This document shows, one piece after another, positions 23,139 through 36,004 of a stretch of DNA of 64,000 bases (positions are counted from its first letter, which is position 1; each line of letters opens with the position of its first letter). The DNA comes from Monosiga brevicollis MX1 (Eukaryota; Opisthokonta; Choanoflagellata; Craspedida; Salpingoecidae), in assembly GCF_000002865.3 (NCBI RefSeq), contig NW_001865041.1:1811351-1875350 (forward strand). The letters are read 5' to 3'. The position numbers were made by a program, and so were the translations under genes. The notes under the pieces are model-generated. The model made no database searches. It was not told the origin of the DNA and worked only from the letters and a program-made list of their open reading frames with translations.

Positions 23139-24790
23139 ATGGCTGGCCGCCCACCTCCTTCCAACGTGGATGCAATGTTCAGCCTGAAGGTCCGTGTGCA
23201 TGCACCGTCTCCTTGACCGTCGCTCGACTGTCGAGCTACCTCGTCATTGATGACTGCCCAACCACTTCTTCTTTCGCCGAGCCTACATAACCCACTCTCA
23301 CGCTCCCTTGCGGGCCTCGCTCACCTCTCCTGTGACCTTGCGTTAGGTGGACAACATTACCAGTGACATGACCGAAGACATGATGCGGGATCTCTTCAAA
23401 GACTTTGGCGAGATTGGCGACATCTACATGCCCCGGTAAGTGCCCCCCTCTTTCCATTTGCCAACAACATGCAGCTCAGTGCCCTCACCTCGCTTCGCTG
23501 GCTTGACGCTGTCCAGCGATCGCAACACGAACCGCTCGCGTGGTTTTTGCTTTGTGCGCTTTTACGAAGAAGCAGATGCCGACAAAGCAGCCGAAAAGAT
23601 GGACGGGTATGTTGCAGAGCCCCCCTCCCTCCTCTCGGCCTTTCTTAGCTGACCATGAAATGAAGGTTGTGGCTTCCTTGGCGAAAAAGCGCCTGTGGCT
23701 GTTGGGCTTCATTCTCCTCACATCCCACTCTGGCGCTTATCGCCACGGTGCATCCGCGCCAAAGCCATGCCTTTGAAGGCCGCGATCTGATTGTACAAAA
23801 GGCCAAGTTTGGCCGACCCCAGCGGGAACGCCGTGGTCGCATGGAGTACGTTTTGCGATTGGCCTGTCCTGCCGCTCTATTCACTGCTTCCCCCCCCCCC
23901 CCCCCNNNNNNNNNNNNNNNNNNNNNNNNNNNNNNNNNNNNNNNNNNNNNNNNNNAGGTTTCCCCCCCCCCCCCCCCCCCCCCCCATCCTACGCACCCTG
24001 GTTGTTGTGGCATCGATTGACTGATTTCCCCGACTTGACTGTACTGTGACACCCACGCATCACCACAGCTACGATCGTCGTGACGACCGCGGGTACGATG
24101 CCGCCCCATTGCTTCCTTTTCAGTACAAACTCAATCTCCTGTTCCATCGTGTGTTCGTTGGCATTGTCTTATTTGCCGTCTGTCCCGCAGCTACCGTCCA
24201 CGCTACGATGACTACGACCGCCGCCCCCGCTACGACGATCGCCCCCGCTACGATGACTACGATCGCCGCCCCCGCTATGATGATCGCCCCCGCTACGACG
24301 ACCGTCCTCGCTATGAGGACCGCCCTCGCTACGACGATCGCCCCCGCTATGAGGACCGCCCCCGTTACGATGACCGTCCCCGCTATGATGAACGTGCCGA
24401 CGATCGGGCACCACGTGGTGGGGATCGCTCTCCGCGCGGTGATGACCGCGCTCCTCCTGCACGCGACCACGGCAGCCCCTCGAGGGACTACCCACGCGAT
24501 GATCGGTGAGCATCGCACGGCCCCTACTTTGACATGGCGCATAGTTTGCCTCCTACCCCACATTTTTGCGCTGATGCAATTGCTTGCCTACACCTCACAT
24601 TGAATCTTATTGAATCTTGCTCGCGCCATTTGGGCTCAACAGGAGGGCGGCCCCATCCGACGATCGCGAAGGTACGGCAGAATTTGCGTCCTGAACTTGA
24701 GTGGCTCATGCTCACCTACACCACCCAGTCACGTTGCCTCATTCCATGTTGCTTGATTGCGTTTTATGTGCTCATCCAGATCGCCGATGA
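23139..24790 (+). CDS. SRSF2: SR-type splicing factor, SRSF2 (SC35)-like
   Basis: Starts MAGRPPPSNVDAMFSLKVDN, closely following the SRSF2 N-terminus. One RRM is spread over several exons: the RNP2-like SLKVDNITSDM, then DLFKDFGEIGDIYMPRDRNT, RSRGFCFVRFYEEADADKAA (RNP1) and FEGRDLIVQKAKFGRPQRER. The C-terminal exons encode an Arg/Asp/Tyr-rich tail built of RYDDRP-like repeats (24190-24510) instead of pure RS dipeptides, ending DDREDRR then stop. A few Ser-Arg/Ser-Pro pairs remain (RSPRG, GSPSR). SR proteins bind exonic enhancers and recruit U1/U2AF. The repeated Asp-Arg tail is phosphomimetic-looking and departs from the animal RS domain. A 50-N gap lies in the intron after the RRM, so no coding sequence appears lost, though an unseen small exon cannot be excluded. 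Confidence 0.88.
23891..23985. other. Assembly gap (50 N) flanked by poly-C
   Basis: Unknown bases at 23906-23955, with runs of C on both sides (23891-23905 and about 23961-23985). The true C tract length is probably unresolved. It lies inside an intron of the SRSF2-like gene. Confidence 0.97.
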
Positions 24791-25182
24791 GTTTGTTGTG
24801 TGACAATCTCCCATCATCAACCTCGTGAGTCCCAATTTTCTTCCTTTCTTCTTCCATGCCTTCTTTTGCCCCGAACACGCTCGCACCAATTGACAGTCGC
24901 AGGCTGAAAGTTTTTTGTCGTCTTCCAGTTCTGTACCACCCATGCTCAATCGTGTCTCGTGCGAACGGTGAGGTGGGTCGATTGACACAACGAGATTGCT
25001 ACAAGCCTTATTTTTGGACATACATCACTTTTGAAGACACAACAAACATAAAAGAAAAGCGAGACAAGGAAAAAAAATGAAAGGAAAACATGGAGGTGCG
25101 CCATCGCGAAAGAACAAAGCTGAGCACCCCAGCCCATGAAACATCACGGCAAGCCGAGCACAATGCGGCCCTGCGTGCACTC
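24791..25182. other. Convergent 3' spacer
   Basis: Between the ends of the SRSF2-like gene (+) and the MFSD11-like gene (-). No coding signal is seen; it presumably holds the two 3' UTRs. Confidence 0.5.
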
Positions 25183-27651
25183 CTAGTCGTTCAAAATCTT
25201 GGTATAACGAAAGTCGGTACTGGTTTCGATGGGCTTTTTGCTCACCATGATAAAGGTGTATGAGCCTGAGAGAAGGAAAATAGCCTGTGTACATGGCGAG
25301 GCAGGTGAGGACAAGGGAAGAAAGGCTAGCACCTGGAGAAAAAGAGCGGGGAGGGCACGTACCAGGATTAGAAGCTGATAGCTGGCTGACAACTCTCCGG
25401 CATAAGCCTGAGCAATGCCGGCCATGGCTGACTGAAAAAACTTGAAGACGGCAAAAGCCGATGCGCTCTCGTCGGTGTATCGCTGACCAAGCTCCGAATA
25501 CAGCTGCAAGCAAGTAGCACCACACCAAGAAGGCGGGGTGAGACGTGAGTGAGTGCGAGTTGGTGATGGTGAACCATCCAGCTTTCTGATCACCAAAAGG
25601 TGAGCCGCCTTCCTGTAGTATACTGGTCAGAGGCTGGCAGTGGTAATGTTCACACTGACCGCTGTGTTGACCGATGAGTCACCAAAACCGAGAAGGAAGG
25701 AGCCCAGTAGCGCAAGCTCCAGGCTGTGGCGGCCCTCGATGAGAAGGATCAGTTCACCGTGGCCGGAGGGCCCTTTCGCGATTTTTGAGCGACAAAGCAT
25801 CAAGACACACGGACACACCTCGGCGTCAGATAGTTGGAGATCAGGTTAAGGAAGACCAAAAAGCCTCCGGCCGCGTGCACAAAGAGGGTGACCATCATGA
25901 CCCTGCGCCCACAACCCCGAGATTCCAACCATGGTTAGACACTGGTCCGAGCTGAACCAAGCGCAAGGACTAATGGAAGCGGAACGATGGAGCCTAAAGC
26001 ACAGAAGGCGAGCCTGTCAAAAGGAGGAGTTGGAATTGGAAACTTACCAAGGTCGTCCGTAGGCGTCGGCCAGACGACCCATCGTCAAGCCTCCGAGAAT
26101 CTCTGCCACGCCCACGGTAATGCCAGACAGTCCGATATCCTATGGGCATACCATTACAACGGGTTGAATCAATGTGTTGAGCACAAAACGCCTTGCCGAG
26201 CGGCCAGTTGAAGTTGAAAGAGCCAGTTTCACACCAACCTTGGGCTGAAATGCGTCACCAACCATGGTCGGGTATTTGGCCGACCAGAACGTCAAGACGA
26301 GACCTGCAAAACACACACACACATGAGTGGCCAAGTGGATGGTCAAGTCGGAACTAGCGGGCCATGCCATTGAAGAGTCGTCAGGCGCACCTGAATACAT
26401 GATGGAGATGCTGAGCAGCAGCATGTCCTTGGTCAAGAGGAGGGCGATGGTGTTGGCTACCGACACGTTGAAACAAGTAGCAGCAGGGTAAGCCCCGGTG
26501 GTCGAGTGATAACGTGCACGGCTGTGAGCAGTGAATATGGTTTCTTATCACGGTCACGTACAGATTTCCTCACGAATGGAGCGCGGCTCGACGTCCTCTA
26601 CACTCGTATAGTCCTCGGTGCGCTGTGTGCGGCAAAATCAAAGAGACATGAAAAATCGACACGTCTTCAAGCGGGACCACGCCTCTGCAGCCGAGCTCTG
26701 TACCTCGGGGCGGGAGCGACGGAGAAAGAAGAAAAGCACCACGCCTCCACAAGCAGCTCCAAAGAGGATTTGATAGAAGCGATGTGCCTCGTCCGCGCCA
26801 ATGGTATCGCCCGACAAGAGAAAGTAGCCAATCAAGTTGCCGATGAGCAAGGAGCATTGCAAAAGGGCCCTATGCGAGAGGCAAATGGCCGGCACAAAGT
26901 GAAAGATCCAAGCCACAGGCACGTTATGATCCGTGTTCAGCCGGGGTGCTTGGGCTGAAGGCGCATTGTGAAGGGGTGTGCTGGGAGGAGGGAGGTGGGG
27001 GTTGCATTCATACCAGAAGATGCCAGACATCTGGCCTCGGTTTTCCTTGGTGGTGTTGAGGGTCAGGAAATTGCCTTGCGCCGTCCAAATGACGGCTGCC
27101 CCCATACCCACGAGCACACTGGCTGCCAAGATGCTCCAGCGCATGGGTTTGAGAAAAGCAGCGATGAAGAGCGCATACATGACGGATCCCTGTGGACGAA
27201 TGCCGCCAGGTGTTGCAGGCAGTTAGAATGCACACAGACAACAGAGGGGCGCCCGGGATCGGGAAACGCACGAAAATCATGCTGGGACGTGGGCCAATCA
27301 GTGCCACAACGGAAGGAGAGATAAAATTGAAGAGACTAAACACCACATAGATGATGGCGAGACTCTGAAAGCCCAGGCTTGCTCCCAGGTGCTGATCCTT
27401 GAGGACGGTGGTCTGAAAGGATCCAGAAGTCTTTGTCATGGCGATTGGGGGCCCAGATCGTTGAAGACAAGAAAGGCGGCTAGTGAGAAACCAATTGACG
27501 AGCAGCACCACCTCAAAGAAAGATCAAAGTTGGTCAACAGCAAGTTGGGGCACGAGCCGGGCATGGGGAGTACCTGGAAGGCGGTAAACATGGCCATAAA
27601 CGCCAGGCCATGCATGAGCACATTATATGTGCCGCGCTTGCAGCACGCCAT
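25183..27651 (-). CDS. MFSD11: UNC93-family membrane protein, MFSD11-like
   Basis: Reverse-strand multi-exon gene. It starts MACCKRGTYNVLMHGLAFMA then MFTAFQ, which parallels the MFSD11 opening (N-terminal cytosolic stub and first helix GVAFMFMFTAFQ). The next exon reads TTVLKDQHLGASLGFQSLAI and FNFISPSVVALIGPRPSM, matching the second and third helices. Further on is VLVGMGAAVIWTAQGNFLTL with ENRGQMSGIFW, a hallmark of the UNC93 family, and then more hydrophobic segments. The end, SGSYTFIMVSKKPIE then ILND, is cytosolic. These are twelve-helix major-facilitator-fold proteins; transport substrate and localisation are unknown for MFSD11. It is head-to-head with TAF1. Confidence 0.88.
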
Positions 27652-27917
27652 CGTGCTGATGCGGCGTGGAAGCTTGCAGCGGGGAATGGTGCCTGCCCTC
27701 GCAAATGCACGCTCTGATTGGGACGCGGAATGCAGTTGAGGGTGCCCAGGAGCAAACAGCCAATATGAGCATCACGAATCGGAACGACAAATCTCGATCG
27801 TCATTGCAGGCATAGCATTGGATCACATGCCATCCACCAGCACTTGCACTCCATCCAATGCATACCTCTCTAGCAATCAATGACACACAGGTCTGTCTGT
27901 ATCAGATCTGGGGACTC

Positions 27918-27945
<28 letters not shown>
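27918..27945. repeat. (CTG)n trinucleotide repeat
   Basis: Nine or so CTG units in the spacer upstream of both MFSD11-like and TAF1. Confidence 0.9.
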
Positions 27946-27948
<3 letters not shown>

Positions 27949-28004
27949 GCCACCGCCGTTGCTCTTGACTGCAAGTAAGCCTGATCACAGAGAAGAGAGA
28001 GTGA

Positions 28005-28030
28005 GACACACACACACACACACACACACA
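28005..28030. repeat. (CA)n microsatellite
   Basis: Pure CA dinucleotide run of about 26 bases. Confidence 0.95.
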
Positions 28031-28675
28031 TTCACTCGAGAAAAAAAAGCTGACAACAAGCGTGTTGGAGTGTGTACCCACAAGCCGAGTTTTTAAACTC
28101 TGTGTTTATAAGAAAAATAAAATCGCGGCCAAAGCAGCTTGTCGGACGTTCAAAGCGAACATATCTTTCGCCTTTTACTGAAGATGCAAACAACAGCTGT
28201 GGTAGCTTCGGCTCTACAGATGCTTGCTTGAGATCCGTGGACGTCCGACGCGTAAGCATTATGCTTATTTTTGGAACCTTCAAGGTTACTTCTCTCTCTT
28301 TCTCTTATTAACTTGAACTGAAGACCTTTCACCAACATTGATCAAGCCACTGAGACGTGTGGTAAAGTTGGCTTGTTCAGTGCTTCGCCACATCAAAAGT
28401 GTGTCAAATGTCAGATGGTATCAGGGTGCCAGCAAAAAACTTAAAGAAAGCATTTGGTGGTCGGCTGTCAGCCTTTGGACATCCGGCGCCTGGTCATTGA
28501 GTGGTGGTGGTGGCGGGTGTGTTTGATCATATCTACCACGCCCAACGAGGGAGGCTTCACAGACGCAGACAGGTGGGGCTGATAGTGACTTTACTTGGGA
28601 GATGGTCGAGTCAGGGTCTTCTCATCATCTCACGTTCCAACCCACACTACCTTTTTTTTTTTTTTTCGTTTGAGG

Positions 28676-31600
28676 ATGGCAGACGACTCGCCAGCACAGG
28701 ACTGTCCCTCAAGCCCGCACGCGCACCCGGCCGTGTGCCGGGTATTTTGCACCATGGACACACACATGGACACGAGCGAAGATGGCGACCCTCCCATAAC
28801 CCCTCCGCCTGACCTCAAGGATATCGCACCTTGGCGCACCGCTAGTGATGATGAAGCTGGTGCGAACCCACCGCACCGTTTGTGGCAGCTCGCGGCGTCT
28901 TCGATTCTTGTGGGCAGGATGCGCATTGGATCAGAGTTCTGTCTTGGCTTTGCGCTGACTCTTGCTCGCTCGTTCACGCACCAGATGAAACCCTGGGCTC
29001 GCTCTTTCCCAACTTCAAATACGGCGAGCGTCTTCGAGTCAGCGCGCTTCTCGACGAACGAGAACCCGAGCTCGGCGATATTGCCCGACCTGGTACACAA
29101 GCCCCTCCCCCGCGCTCCCCCACCATGCACACCTCGTTGCCGGCCCCAGCCGCGCCACGCTTAGCCTGCCAACATGCACGCCCTTCTATACTCACCCATC
29201 TGCTTGTGCCTGGCACCGGGGGCCCGTCGTGCAGGTGGCCGTCCCGCCTCCCCGCATCTTGTTGTTCAACAGCGAGATGATGAAGGCGAAGAGTTTGATC
29301 GCTCCATCATGACCCGCGCCCTCGAGGACAACAGCGACTCAGCCACAGTCACTGCACAAAAGGCAGCGGCCCTTCCCAAGGTAGCGCGACACATCAGCCT
29401 CAGACTACCCCCTGCCGTCATGACGTCAACACTTGAAACACACACCTCATTGCTGTTGCTCATCTCTTGTCCCTTTTGCACCTTGCCTGATCGCTCTCTC
29501 CCTCTCTCTCAACCTCCCTCTGTCTCTCTCAAACTCTCTCTCTCAAACCCTCTCCCTCAAACTCTGTCCTTCAAACTCTCTCTCTCAAACTCTCTCTCTC
29601 TCTCTCAAACTCTCTCTCTCTCTCTCAAACTCTCTCCCTCAAACTCTCTCCCTCAAACTCTCCCCCTCAAACTCTCCCCCTCAAACTCTCTCCTTCTCGC
29701 TCTCCTTCACATGTTTCTGACGCTTGGGACCTCATTGCTGCGTTTCTCTCAGCCACGTTGTCTCCTGGCTCATGAGCGAGCCGAACAACTTGCTTCGCGT
29801 GAAGCCGCTGAAGCCCTCCTGGAGTCGGAAGACTCAGTGCAACAGGTTGGCATACCTGACCCGCGACCTGACCCGCGTGCTCCATACCCTCTGCACATCA
29901 TCACCATCTCATTGCCTCGCGCTCCCCTCGCTTAGACCAGCAACTACCAGAATGAACCCCCGAGCCACCGTGGAGGCCTGCCCTTGGCCTGTCTGGTTTG
30001 TGCGCCTCGCCTCTCTGCGCGCGTGCACTTTTCGGTCAGCCTTGCAGAGCCATACCGCCTTGCCCCTGATCACTCCTCCCCCCCTCCCCACCACATCTCG
30101 GCATTTAGGTGAACTGGGAGGACAACATCATCTGGGAACACCCCAATGGTCAACAGGTGTGCCAAGACGTCTCTTGTTTTTACACCAGCCTCATTCTCGC
30201 GTCAGTTGCCACCACCTACATGTTGCTCACCTCACACTTGTCCGCATCTTAGGCCAGCGGCGTGAACGCCAACGTACATGAAGTTTACACCGAAATCATG
30301 TCCTCCAACCGCGACATTAACCTTGCCGACGCCGAGGACCGCCAGAAGCGCGTATGTTCTGCTCTCTGCAACCTGTTCCAATGCGAGGCACTAACACATG
30401 ACATGAGCCTCAAACCCCCTGCTCACTCGTTCCTGGACTCAACGCTGGCCCCCCAAATTTAGGATGAAGAACAACAAGAGCGTAACCGCCGCGAAAAAGA
30501 AGCAAGGTCCCGCAACCCGAAAGGGCCCACCAACGAAGGCGATACCAAGGTCAGCCAGTCCTTGGCTGCTCTTCTGCGTGACTCCCGCCAGCCCTAGACT
30601 CATTTCTCACTTCACTTGGCCGCTTCTTGTCGATACTTGACACCCATCCCCCCCTCTACCTGCAGGCGGAAAAGCGTCGTCGCAATAAATCTCCAAAAGT
30701 CAAGTGCGTTCCGGTGCTTCAAGGCCCGACTCACCGCCTTGTGTACCTCACTTTGTACAAACAATACTTGGCGTTGGTGTATAGAACCGTCAAAAAGCAA
30801 GAGCAGGAACGTTTGCAACTCAAATACGGCGTGGCAACTGGTGAGCACGCCACTGCAACACCGCGGCCTGGGCCTCGGAAATGGCTCTTGAGCGTTGCTT
30901 GGATCAGCTGTTCATGGCAACCCGGCATGCTGCCCCAACCCCAACCTCACACCCCTTGTGCCATAGATGCCAAGCACGTGGTGCCTATCATGGCCGTCAA
31001 TAGCATGCCCAAGCCCGTGGTGGATGTTAGCACGTAAGACGCAACACCCATGCACATTCACAGTGCTGTGTCCGTGATCATGACATACAAGATCGTTGAG
31101 TGTGAATGCGTCTAATGCAAGCCTCATTGTCTCAACCCTACTGGGCTCTAGGGCGGTGAGCGAGCTACCTCCCATCAATGAACACCTCTGCTACGAGCGT
31201 TGGGAGAACAAGATTTACTGGACCAAGGATGATATTGAGTCCTCGTCGTCCGAGGAAGAGCCCGATGAAGAAGATGGCCAAGACGAGGATCACCTGGCCA
31301 AGCACAAGGTACTCCTTCGTCTGTAACTGCCCCTTCCCTCTTTCCAAAAAGCCTGCTCACATTCAACGCCGCTTTATCCAACTGCTCACAGAAACGTCAC
31401 AGCAACCTCTACTTGGACCTGAATGACCCCCTCTTTGTGTCTGATTACGCCGTACGCGCCCCGACTTTTAAGCGTTACATGATCTTACACCAGGTACAGA
31501 ACATCGACTTTTCGTGTGACAACAGAATCGTATTGCCAGGTGTCACTTTCTTTCTGCAGCCCTGTGCTGGATGGCTCATCGTGCACACACAACGCAACAT

Positions 31601-34600
31601 TTTGCTCCTGTTAGGGCCGTGGTCGGCAATATGTGGCCGATTGGAAGCTGGAACGCATTGCCAAGGTCATGGCTGAGCGCGGCCCCTTCGCAGAGGCTGG
31701 TATGTCGCATGGCCACCGATTGTCTAATGCCTGCACCCCCTTTCGCTGAGCGCTTCAATTTCGCGCCGTATTATGCTGTCTGCGGCTCATGACCATGGCT
31801 CGTTATCAGCCAACCAAGCTATGGGCCTGCAGCGTTTTAACGTGTCCAATGACTTCTTTTATCAGCCGCGTGTTGGTACGACCTTGGACCTCAATTTGGG
31901 GCCCTGACTGTTTGCCCATGACTCGGCGTCCTCATGTGCTCCACCTGTACCTCATGGCATGGCTTCTGGCATCATCAAAGGCACGCAAACGGAGCAACGC
32001 CATGCTTGGCGGTCCATGTTGCAGTATCACGTTCGCCACCCGCGTCCGGCACGCCGTGTCTATCAAAAGTTCTTCCCATGGAAGCAGCCGTTCATGTCCG
32101 TCACGCTTCTCTGTCAACTACACACTCAACCCCTACCCCGAATTCCTTCAAACGCCAAGCTTGTGGACCATCGAACAAGAGAAGATGCAGGTGTTTGAGA
32201 TCAATGTAGCTCATCGCTTTCTCTCTCTCTCTTTCTCTCTTTTAACCTTTCATCATTAGGAGCTTTCGACACTGGCATCGGCCGCTGCTCAAGCCAGAGA
32301 AGAAGCCCTGTGTGCTTGCCAACGGCAGTCAAGTCACAGCTCAGTTTGCGCCAGCCCTTGAGGAATTTCGTCGGGGCTCGTAAGTCAAAGGGGTGTGGTC
32401 GCAAGTACCCAGCGCTGTCTGATTGCCTCAATCATCTGACCATTACCTTGCTGCCCTCCCTGCCTTTGTGCTTGACGCTGTGCTTCTTGTGAAAAATGCA
32501 TGAGACGCATGCGCTGGCTCTCGCCTGTGGCTCATACCTTCAGATTGCCCTCCTCCCCCTCACTCGCCCACAACCCTTGCGCGTGTGTTGCAACAGGAAA
32601 CGTGCTTTTCATAAGACATGGGAAATCTCGGCTTTCTATGATCAGCTGGTCAGTTTCAACGCGCCCATTGGCCTGCGATCACCATCACCCTTCATCCCAC
32701 GAGGCCCGCATCAGCCATGAAAAGAATATTGACTTGATCTTTTGCCATGTAGGTGGTGTTGGAATATGCGGAGGAATACCCTCCGCTGCTATGCCGCCCC
32801 AGCATGTGCTCAGAGCTGCGCTGCTACTATCGCAAGATCAAGGCCAACGATCGCACTCGACCCTCCATCGAGCTGGGCACCCTGGCCATTCTCAACACCA
32901 ACGAGGAATCCCCCTTTCTCGGCACGCTGCCACCTGGTGCGTGTATACGTGGTGGGGATTGGTTCTGCAGCGAGGCTACCGACCTACTTACTATCTATCT
33001 TTGCTCTCCGCCTCTGACTTTCTCCCAAGAGCACTGATCTTGACTTGATGTAATTTCTTTTTGCTATGACTGTGCGCAGGCCATCCTGTGATGTCCATCG
33101 AGAATAACCTTTTTCGGGCCCCCATTTACGATCAGAAACTTGAGCAAACTGACTTTTTGCTGGTCAAGCGCAACGACCAATGGTTCATCCTACGTCTCAA
33201 AACCGCCTTTGTTGTGGGCCAAACACTTCCGAAGGTGGGCAAAGGGCGTGACCTCGCTTCACCCGACCCCGATTGCCGAAGGCTGGCTGGCATCATACTC
33301 CCGTCGCTCTTTTTTCCTTTTCGGTTTTTTTTTTTTTCTTTTCTTTTCTATTGTGACCGTCATTGTGGGCGCATGTGAAACTCATCTTGATATATTCTTA
33401 CTCAAATATGCTCTAGCTGGAGGTCCCAGCCCCAAACAGCAAACGCGAGCAGGATTTGGAGAAGCGACATCTGGAAATGATTATCATTAATCTCTTCAAC
33501 AACAAGATGACTGATCCACGGCGCTCTCCTAATGACCCTGTCTTGTTGCGCGTGGACGACGTGCGCCGCACCACCAACAGTACCGACTCGTCCATCCGCA
33601 AGGTTCTGAAAGAGTATGCCACCTTCAAGCGACATGCCGCATCAGACTTTAAGTACGCCTCAAAGCCCTTGCTTGCGCCGCACTACCCTTTATTTCGCTC
33701 CTCTCTTGGCTTCAGGCCCTTGACCCAGCACGGGTTGCCTCCTTTGATGATTGTGGATCCCATTCAATTCTTGTAGGGGTGCATGGGAATGGCGGTCTGT
33801 CGACAAAAAGAACAAGATTGGTCAGGAACTTCTTGAGGGCAAATTCTCGCCTGAGGATTTTTGCGCCTACGAGTCGATGAAGGCGGCAGAGCAACGCTTG
33901 GTAGACATGGGCTACCGTTTGGCCAACGACAAGAATCTTGAGGCTATCGATGAGACTGACCCAGGCACCAGCAAGGTCTGTATGCTCTTTGTTTTGCCTG
34001 GCGGTTTGGCAGGGCCGTCGTTTCTGGAGCGTTCTGTTGCTGACGCTGGGTCGTACCATGTGGGTGCAGGTGGACGAGCGGCGCTTGGCGCCGTGGCAAA
34101 TCACCAAAAATTTTGTCGACTGCATCAAACGCAGTTGCTTGCTGGCCGTGACTGGTGCAGGTGATCCTACGGGCCATTCGCTCGGCTATTCTTTCTTGCG
34201 CTTGGCCAATAAACCTGCTGCCAATCGTCGCGATGATGAGATGCTGCCCGAGCTACCCGAGTCTCGCAACAAGCAGGTTGGTGCACTGCGCGACTTTCTC
34301 TCCTGCAAAACTGAAACGCTGGCCTGATGCTGCTTCTTCAAACCATGCTCTGCAGCTGGGCAAAATGAGCTCCAAGGATAAGGATTTGCGCAAGCTCAAT
34401 TTGAAGGAGGCACGCGAACTTCTGCATCAAAAATACGGCCTTGGCATGGATTATTTGAATAGTCTGCCTCGTTGGCAGTGCATCTCGCTCGTGCGGTACG
34501 AATAGTGATGGGCCTTGCGTTGTTTGTGAGCTTGTTGATTGTTTGAAGACTGGTGGCATCTGAAAGCGTGCATGGGGAGGATCTGCGTGTGTATTCTGTT

Positions 34601-35702
34601 TTGTGCTGAAACTGGATGTGATGTGTTGCGATTGGGCGGCATTTAGCTACAAGGCCAATGAGGAAGCCGACGAGCAAGGCAAGACGCTCAACTACTCACG
34701 TGGAACCAAATCGTCGGCAGCGGAACACAAGGTGTGTGGGAGTGTGGGTGGTCGCGTCATCGTCAGAGTTTTGTGTTCATTGGCTGAATATCTCGCCTGT
34801 GCTGCGCCTTCTCACCGTGCACTGTGAACCTCTTGCGGTCTGTGCGTTTGCGTTTAGATGCGTTTTACCTCGGATTCCCAGCTAGTGTTTGACAATGAGC
34901 GAAAATCGCTGGAGAATGACGAAATCCTCAGCGAACCCGAGACATCGGACGGGGAGGATGGTGGTGCTGATGGCGACGACGACCTGTCCGATTTGGACGG
35001 AGAGGATGCTGGTGAGGACCGTGCTGAGGCCAAGGCCGCGCGTGAACTGCGTGCCATGATCTCGCAGGACCGCGAGCGTGCGCAGACGGCGTCGCAGGAG
35101 GATGCTGCAACGGTCAATGAGGTCGCATCCGGGGCTGCTGCGCCAGAGCGCCGCCCGCAGGCTTTTCACCTGAAAATCGTGCGCAAGGTGGGGAACCGCA
35201 CGCACACCGCGTTGATCCAAGATCCCAAGGTGATCCAGGCCTACCTGCACCAGCGCCGTCACCCTCATACACCAAGCTTGCGCCGCCAGCAAACCAAGGG
35301 CTCCGGTGGCAACGGCCGTCGGACTGAGAGCGATGATGATAATGATGAGGATGATGATGACTACCAAGACGATGATGACGGGCGCAGCGTCGTCTCAACG
35401 GCCAGTCGTCGGTCGAAGAAAAGTACCAAGGGCCCCACACAACGCAAGGCGACCAGCCGCTCCAAAAAGCGGGGTGCCGATGGTGCTTCCTCCGTCGCTT
35501 CGAAGCGGAGTAATTTGCAAGCCGAGTCGCCGCCTGCCCCGCGCGAACTCAACGTCAACTCGGTCATAAATGTGGCATTGCAGAAGCTGGCCAACTACGA
35601 CCAGTCCAAGACATTTCAGACGGATGCCACAGCACCCAGTGGAATGGTAAGCCTGTCGTCCCTTTTTCTCTTCTGTCCGGGTATTTTTGTTTGTTTTTAT
35701 GG

Positions 35703-35735
<33 letters not shown>

Positions 35736-36004
35736 TCAGCGGGGATGGACGGGGCAGCCATGGTTCGTATGCGCGTTCATGACCTCTGATTTGCGTGTGC
35801 GCGGTGTTTGTGTAGGCAATCATGGGCTTGCGGCGGCTCACGGAGCGGGCGCGGCGCTCTGAGTTTGAGACAGCTGGTGAGTTTGTCCAAGCTCTCCGTC
35901 AGCTTGTTGATCTCAAGGGTGACAGCAACCCCGCCATCCGTGCTCTTGGCAATCGGATGATCACCGTGGCAGAGGAGGAGTTTAAGAAACACAACGTGGT
36001 ATAG
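28676..36004 (+). CDS. TAF1: TFIID subunit TAF1
   Basis: Very intron-rich gene for the largest TFIID subunit, which with TBP and TAF7 nucleates RNA polymerase II preinitiation complexes. Landmarks in order: VNWEDNIIWEHPNGQQ, LPPINEHLCYERWENKIYW, HSNLYLDLNDPLF, FNVSNDFFYQPR. The DUF3591 core follows: VMSIENNLFRAPIYDQKLEQ, TAFVVGQTLPKVE, VPAPNSKREQ, DSSIRKVLKEYATFKRH, YESMKAAEQRLVDMGYR, APWQITKNFVDCIKRSCLLA, VTGAGDPTGHSLGYSFLR, DLRKLNLKEARELLHQKYGL. Then comes an acidic region and LKIVRKVGNRTHTALIQDPK. The C-terminus (from about 35540) is one poorly conserved bromodomain-like segment. The CCHC zinc knuckle and second bromodomain of animal TAF1 are not seen. Start is at 28676; a Met at 28754 is an alternative. 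One intron (about 29485-29700) is almost entirely CTCTCAAACT-type repeat. Confidence 0.93.
29485..29700. repeat. CTCTCAAACT-type tandem repeat in TAF1 intron
   Basis: Successive CTCTCTCTCAAA / CTCCCTCAAACT units in an intron. The same motif, or its reverse complement, recurs elsewhere in the window. Confidence 0.9.
35702..35734. repeat. (GTT)n trinucleotide repeat in TAF1 intron
   Basis: About eleven GTT units just before the 3' splice region of an intron near the end of TAF1. They are not part of the coding exons in my model. Confidence 0.9.

Larger units (their letters stand above)
27652..28675. other. Divergent spacer (MFSD11-like / TAF1) with CTG and CA repeats
   Basis: About 1 kb between two divergent starts. 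It holds a CTG trinucleotide run at about 27918-27945, a CA run at 28005-28030 and a T-run at about 28652-28666 just upstream of the TAF1 start. No gene is recognised. Confidence 0.6.
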
